This document shows positions 60,300 through 64,000 of a stretch of 64,000 nt of DNA, in pieces (the first letter of the stretch is position 1; each line of letters starts with the position of its first letter). The notes beneath the pieces were generated by a model. The model saw only the letters and a list, made by a program, of their open reading frames with translations. It had not been told where the DNA came from and made no database searches. Made by a program: the position numbers and the translations under genes. The stretch covers positions 1,302,001-1,366,000 of the forward strand of contig NC_026660.2 in the NCBI RefSeq assembly GCF_000004075.3. The letters are read 5' to 3'. This DNA is from Cucumis sativus (taxonomy: Eukaryota; Streptophyta; Magnoliopsida; Cucurbitales; Cucurbitaceae).

Positions 60300-63200
60300 A
60301 TAAATATTGGGTTTGGTTTGAGGGTTTGAGGGTATTTATTTAAAATGTTAAATAAATAGATAAAATATGTTTATATAAAGAACAAAAAAAAAGAAAGAGA
60401 AATAGAGATCCACTTGGGAACAAATTTTGCTGTTATTAGAACTTACTTTTAGCAGTTGCCGTTGCCTTAGAATTGCAAGTGGGATTAGCAAGTTGCAAAG
60501 GCCATTTGTTTGGACTTGGTATTAAAATTAAATATCCACCACCTTATTTTCCAATATTCAAACTTCAATTTTGCCATTTCCACGAAATATAATGTGTATA
60601 TAAATAAATTCTGGAAGTTTAAGGACTTTCCTAGATACACAGCATCTACAATTGTCTTCTCCTTGCCTTTACTTTTCCTTTTTCTTTTTCTATTCTTACC
60701 AAAATCAAATATCAATTTATGTTATTGTGTCTAATTTGACATTTTCCCCCAATTTTTCAATTTTTTCTTGACCCTAAGTTGCGTCATATAATCTATCATT
60801 CTTTTTTAAAAAAAAAAAACAGAATAAAAATAGCCCAAACAGTTGTTCACTATGATCAAAATTGTCATTGGCTACAACAATTGTCATATGAATATTTCTT
60901 TAAAAAAAATCGAAGGGTGCCAATTGTACCTAATCTCTATATCAAATACATGGATTTTATGGAGTAGAGAAGTTGGTATTGTTTCATAGTTGATATGGTA
61001 GGATGTAGTTAATAACTAATATAGGTGCGTTATTCATAAAGGTATAATAAATATATTAAAAAAATACTACAAAATAAATGATTATAAGATTCATCTCATT
61101 TATTCTTTTAGTCAAATTATTTTTATGGTTTTTTTAAAAAAAATAATTGGACTTTTCAAGATTGACATTTTTTTTCTTTGTTATGAAAATTAAAAGTAAG
61201 GATGCACATTTCTAATAGAATCTTCATGAAATTAATATTTCAAAATTTTCCAGCATTGACCTTCGGCCTTTTTTATACACAAAAATTATATTTTATCAGT
61301 GCATTTTAAATTATTACGCCTTTTTTTATATATATTTCAATCGTTTTATCATAGTTGATCACATATCAAATATTTTTTTAGTGTTATATTTTTTACAATC
61401 TTCTATATATTTATATTATATATAAATATATGTGTTTACTTTTCTTTTCGTCGAAAATGTATTTAATTATATATTTTTAATTGAAAGGTATATAATTATA
61501 ATATAAGAGCACAAGATGAATGCAATTTTGAATAATAGTTATATTAAAATAAAAAATTGAATATCATCAATTAAAGTGAATAACTACATTTGTTATAATA
61601 TTTTTTATCTTTATATTTGGTTACTGTAAATACCCATATATTTGTAATGTTAAGTGAAGAAGTAAGATTTATTTTTACAACTTGGTATCATATTCCCTCG
61701 ACTTTCAACTCGTCTAATTTTCAGTCTCTAATTATTTTTCTCCATGTATCTACATAATTGATGTATTAAAAAATAAAATATCACGAGTAAATATATGTTT
61801 AAATTAATTTATATAAAATATATTTTTTTTCTTAAACCGTGATAAGTTAGATGAAATAATACATAAATAAGTTTTAAAAAACAATACTATTTTAAATAAT
61901 ACAAGAATATAAAAATAGACCATTTAGACACCATTTTTAACGATATTTTTTCTTTTACCTTATTTTTATCGTCTGTTTATATTTCCACATTAAATTCAGA
62001 ATAAATTTGGTAGATTATTTTTAGAATTAACCACTTTTATATATTTATCATTTTAAAGAAAAAATAGATAAGCATTGGATATGAATGAAAGTGGGTGATA
62101 GATTCCGTTGAATTAAAATTATGTCAACAAAGCTGGATAGTTTAATGGGTAAGAAAACAATTGTTTAACTTCATTTAACAAATCTGTTTATGCAATAATT
62201 ATTACTTTCTCATCATTAGATAATACTTTTCCAATTAAGAATCACAATAAGCAATTAATTAATAAAGAAACGCAGGCGCTTTAATTAAGGTTAAGCATCT
62301 ACTCCTTTATTATTATTATTTTCTTATATATATATAATTTTCCAATTAATTAAGGAAACACAATATAAATTAATTTGCACCTTAATTAATCAGCCACACC
62401 AACCTTTCATAAATAGAATTCTTAATTCTATAAAGAGAAAGCTAGCTAGAGACTGCAGGAACTTAATTAATATCCTATAATCTCCCATAGATTCTATAAC
62501 AATAATAATATAATCAAAAAGCTTAAAGAGACGAAGAAGTTAGTGTCCTTTAAAAAGAAAAATCAACTAAAGGGAATTGTTATAATTAACCAAGTCCACT
62601 AAAAAGAGCTATTAATTTAATCAATTAGTGTATATGTAATATAATACCATAATATTATATGAATATATCTGTTCATAAATTAATGTCAGAAGCAGCTGAA
62701 ATATTATCGGCCTCCACCTAACATTGCAACATGCATAAGAATCAATTTGATGTTTAATAAAATTAATATTAGTTATTTTAAATAATAAAGTACTACAAAT
62801 ATTTTGGTTTAATTTTTTTTTTTTGTTATATTTGAACATATTAAAGATATTAATATAAATACAAATTGAATATATTTTTTTATAAAATAAAAAAGGTAAA
62901 ACAAGTTGGGTATGAGAATTGAATTAGAGAAAATAAGGATTTAAAAAGTTTTTGAAGGTTATCCAAGTTGGTTGCCAAAAGTTTAGGCTAAAGCCATGAA
63001 TTACATGGTCAAAAATAAAAAGTTTAGAAATATCACCTAATTATGTGTATCTTATATCCAACTTGCCTCACAACTTGCTTTTCTTTTTCTCCCTTCTATT
63101 TTGATTAGATGCTTAATTTTGGTAAACCACTAATAGAGACACAAAATTTGACTTCTTTCTTATACCCATTTTATTACTTCAAGTTTCCCACTAATGTCTT

Positions 63201-63560
63201 CTTGATAATCAATACAAACCCACGTCGCAATTATGAGTTTTGTTCTTTCATATTTTACTCTAAACGTTTGAGTTTAATTTTTATTTTGTTTTTAAATTTT
63301 AAAATATCAACTTTGTACCTTTGGATTTTGATCGATAGAAAATTTTTTATTATATTAAATTAAATTTATTTTAAAATCCACATTATTTTAATTATTTTAA
63401 TTAAGTAATTCAAAGTTTACATTAAAAGTTACGGTTAGAACAATAATTTTTGACAAATTAAATTCTGTCACGTCATCACAACAAATATTGTTATAATTAT
63501 AATTTGATTGGGGTTGGCTAATTAAGTTTTCTCGTATCCAACCCAATTCAGGCCACAAAT
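60300..63560. other. Gene-poor stretch upstream of PYL
   Basis: The PYL promoter lies at the left end, with a weak TATA-like TTTAAATAAATA on the minus strand near 60334-60345. Beyond it I see AT-rich sequence with no gene, no RNA gene and no strong repeat. Confidence 0.5.
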
Positions 63561-64000
63561 ATAAAAATTGGATCAACGAGGATAATTGACCAAAACCCTC
63601 CAATGAGCATATGGACCAAAGTCTAAGCCCAGTTAGTAAATGAGCTCAAATCGAAGTCTAACAAGCATATGAGCCCAAACCCATCTAAAATCAATGAAAA
63701 TTCTCTATAAATAGAGACATTGTCATTTATTTGAGGGATTTTGGTTGAAAGAAGAATTGAATATTCAAACTTCTATAAACTCTCAATACATGCAAGTTTT
63801 TATCAACCCCAAGATTACAATCTTCGTAAAGATTGAAAATTTGAAAGATTAAACTTTTCTTGAATTCTATAAGAATAAAACTCAAATAGACTTATAAGTA
63901 CAACTTTCCGAAAAACGAGAAGTTCTAAGTTTTAATTTGCATTCAAGAAAAAGTATCAAATAAGTCAATATTTGAGATTATATCCACAACATTATATAAA
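63561..64000 (+). mobile_element. Probable LTR fragment running off the window end
   Basis: A TATA-box-like CTATAAATAG (63702-63711) is followed by a segment of the kind seen in plant LTR R-U5 regions and by a final TTGAGATTATATCCACAACA block. Upstream are repeated 'gagcatatg/gagcccaa' phrases (63604-63690). Without the downstream primer site or a second copy this stays tentative; it could also be the promoter and leader of an ordinary gene. Confidence 0.4.

Noticed and set aside
1..64000. CRISPR arrays, bacterial operons, organelle DNA inserts
   Set aside because: No regularly spaced direct repeats with unique spacers, no bacterial gene layout and no recognisable plastid or mitochondrial genes; the window is ordinary plant nuclear DNA.

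Overview
This is a plant nuclear window from a dicot. It is very AT-rich between genes, with spliceosomal GT-AG introns, plant-only transcription factor families and a dense layer of decayed LTR retrotransposons. The style of the Ty3/gypsy and copia relics and of the short dispersed repeats suggests a cucurbit such as Cucumis, but that is recall and not a computed result. Seven protein-coding genes, one clear pseudogene, and a large stack of nested mobile elements can be supported.

Layout. A two-exon bHLH transcription factor gene lies at 2375-3425 (+). A tiny two-exon gene for the 25-residue ribosomal protein L41 lies at 4942-5123 (-), with a typical plant ribosomal-protein promoter. An intronless AP2/ERF gene closely resembling ABI4 lies at 10480-11397 (-). 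From about 11.6 to 24.7 kb the window is gene-poor and holds microsatellites, a 63-bp tandem repeat and a short LTR-like palindromic element. A broken copia element (25.1-27.2 kb, -) is followed by a promoter-like stub with a 32-codon ORF (27.5-27.7 kb). An LBD/LOB-domain gene is at 28637-29155 (-). An intronless U-box/ARM E3 ligase gene is at 32007-34073 (+), and 3.4 kb downstream lies a decayed partial copy of its ARM region (37.4-38.0 kb). The chloroplast UDP-glucose pyrophosphorylase UGP3 gene occupies 38496-50439 (-); 17 exons encoding 870 residues could be reconstructed exon by exon. A PYL-type abscisic acid receptor gene is at 59694-60257 (-), and the window ends inside what looks like another LTR.

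Mobile elements. The 6.4-kb first intron of UGP3 contains an antisense Ty3/gypsy chromovirus-type element with both LTRs (43371-49111). Two unrelated TRIM elements were inserted into its gag and RNase H regions, each with perfect 5-bp target duplications and a tRNA-Met primer-binding site. Just upstream of UGP3 a second, Athila-like gypsy relic is split by a 1.9-kb solo LTR with a near-perfect target duplication; the host reading frame resumes exactly after it. A copia gag relic follows directly.

The genes do not form an operon-like unit. Two of them, ABI4-like and PYL, act in abscisic acid signalling, and the U-box gene belongs to a clade with stress- and ABA-linked members; this may be coincidence. 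I found no tRNA, rRNA, miRNA precursor or CRISPR array, and no evidence of a previously undescribed system. The most informative structure is the nested retroelement stratigraphy in and beside UGP3.
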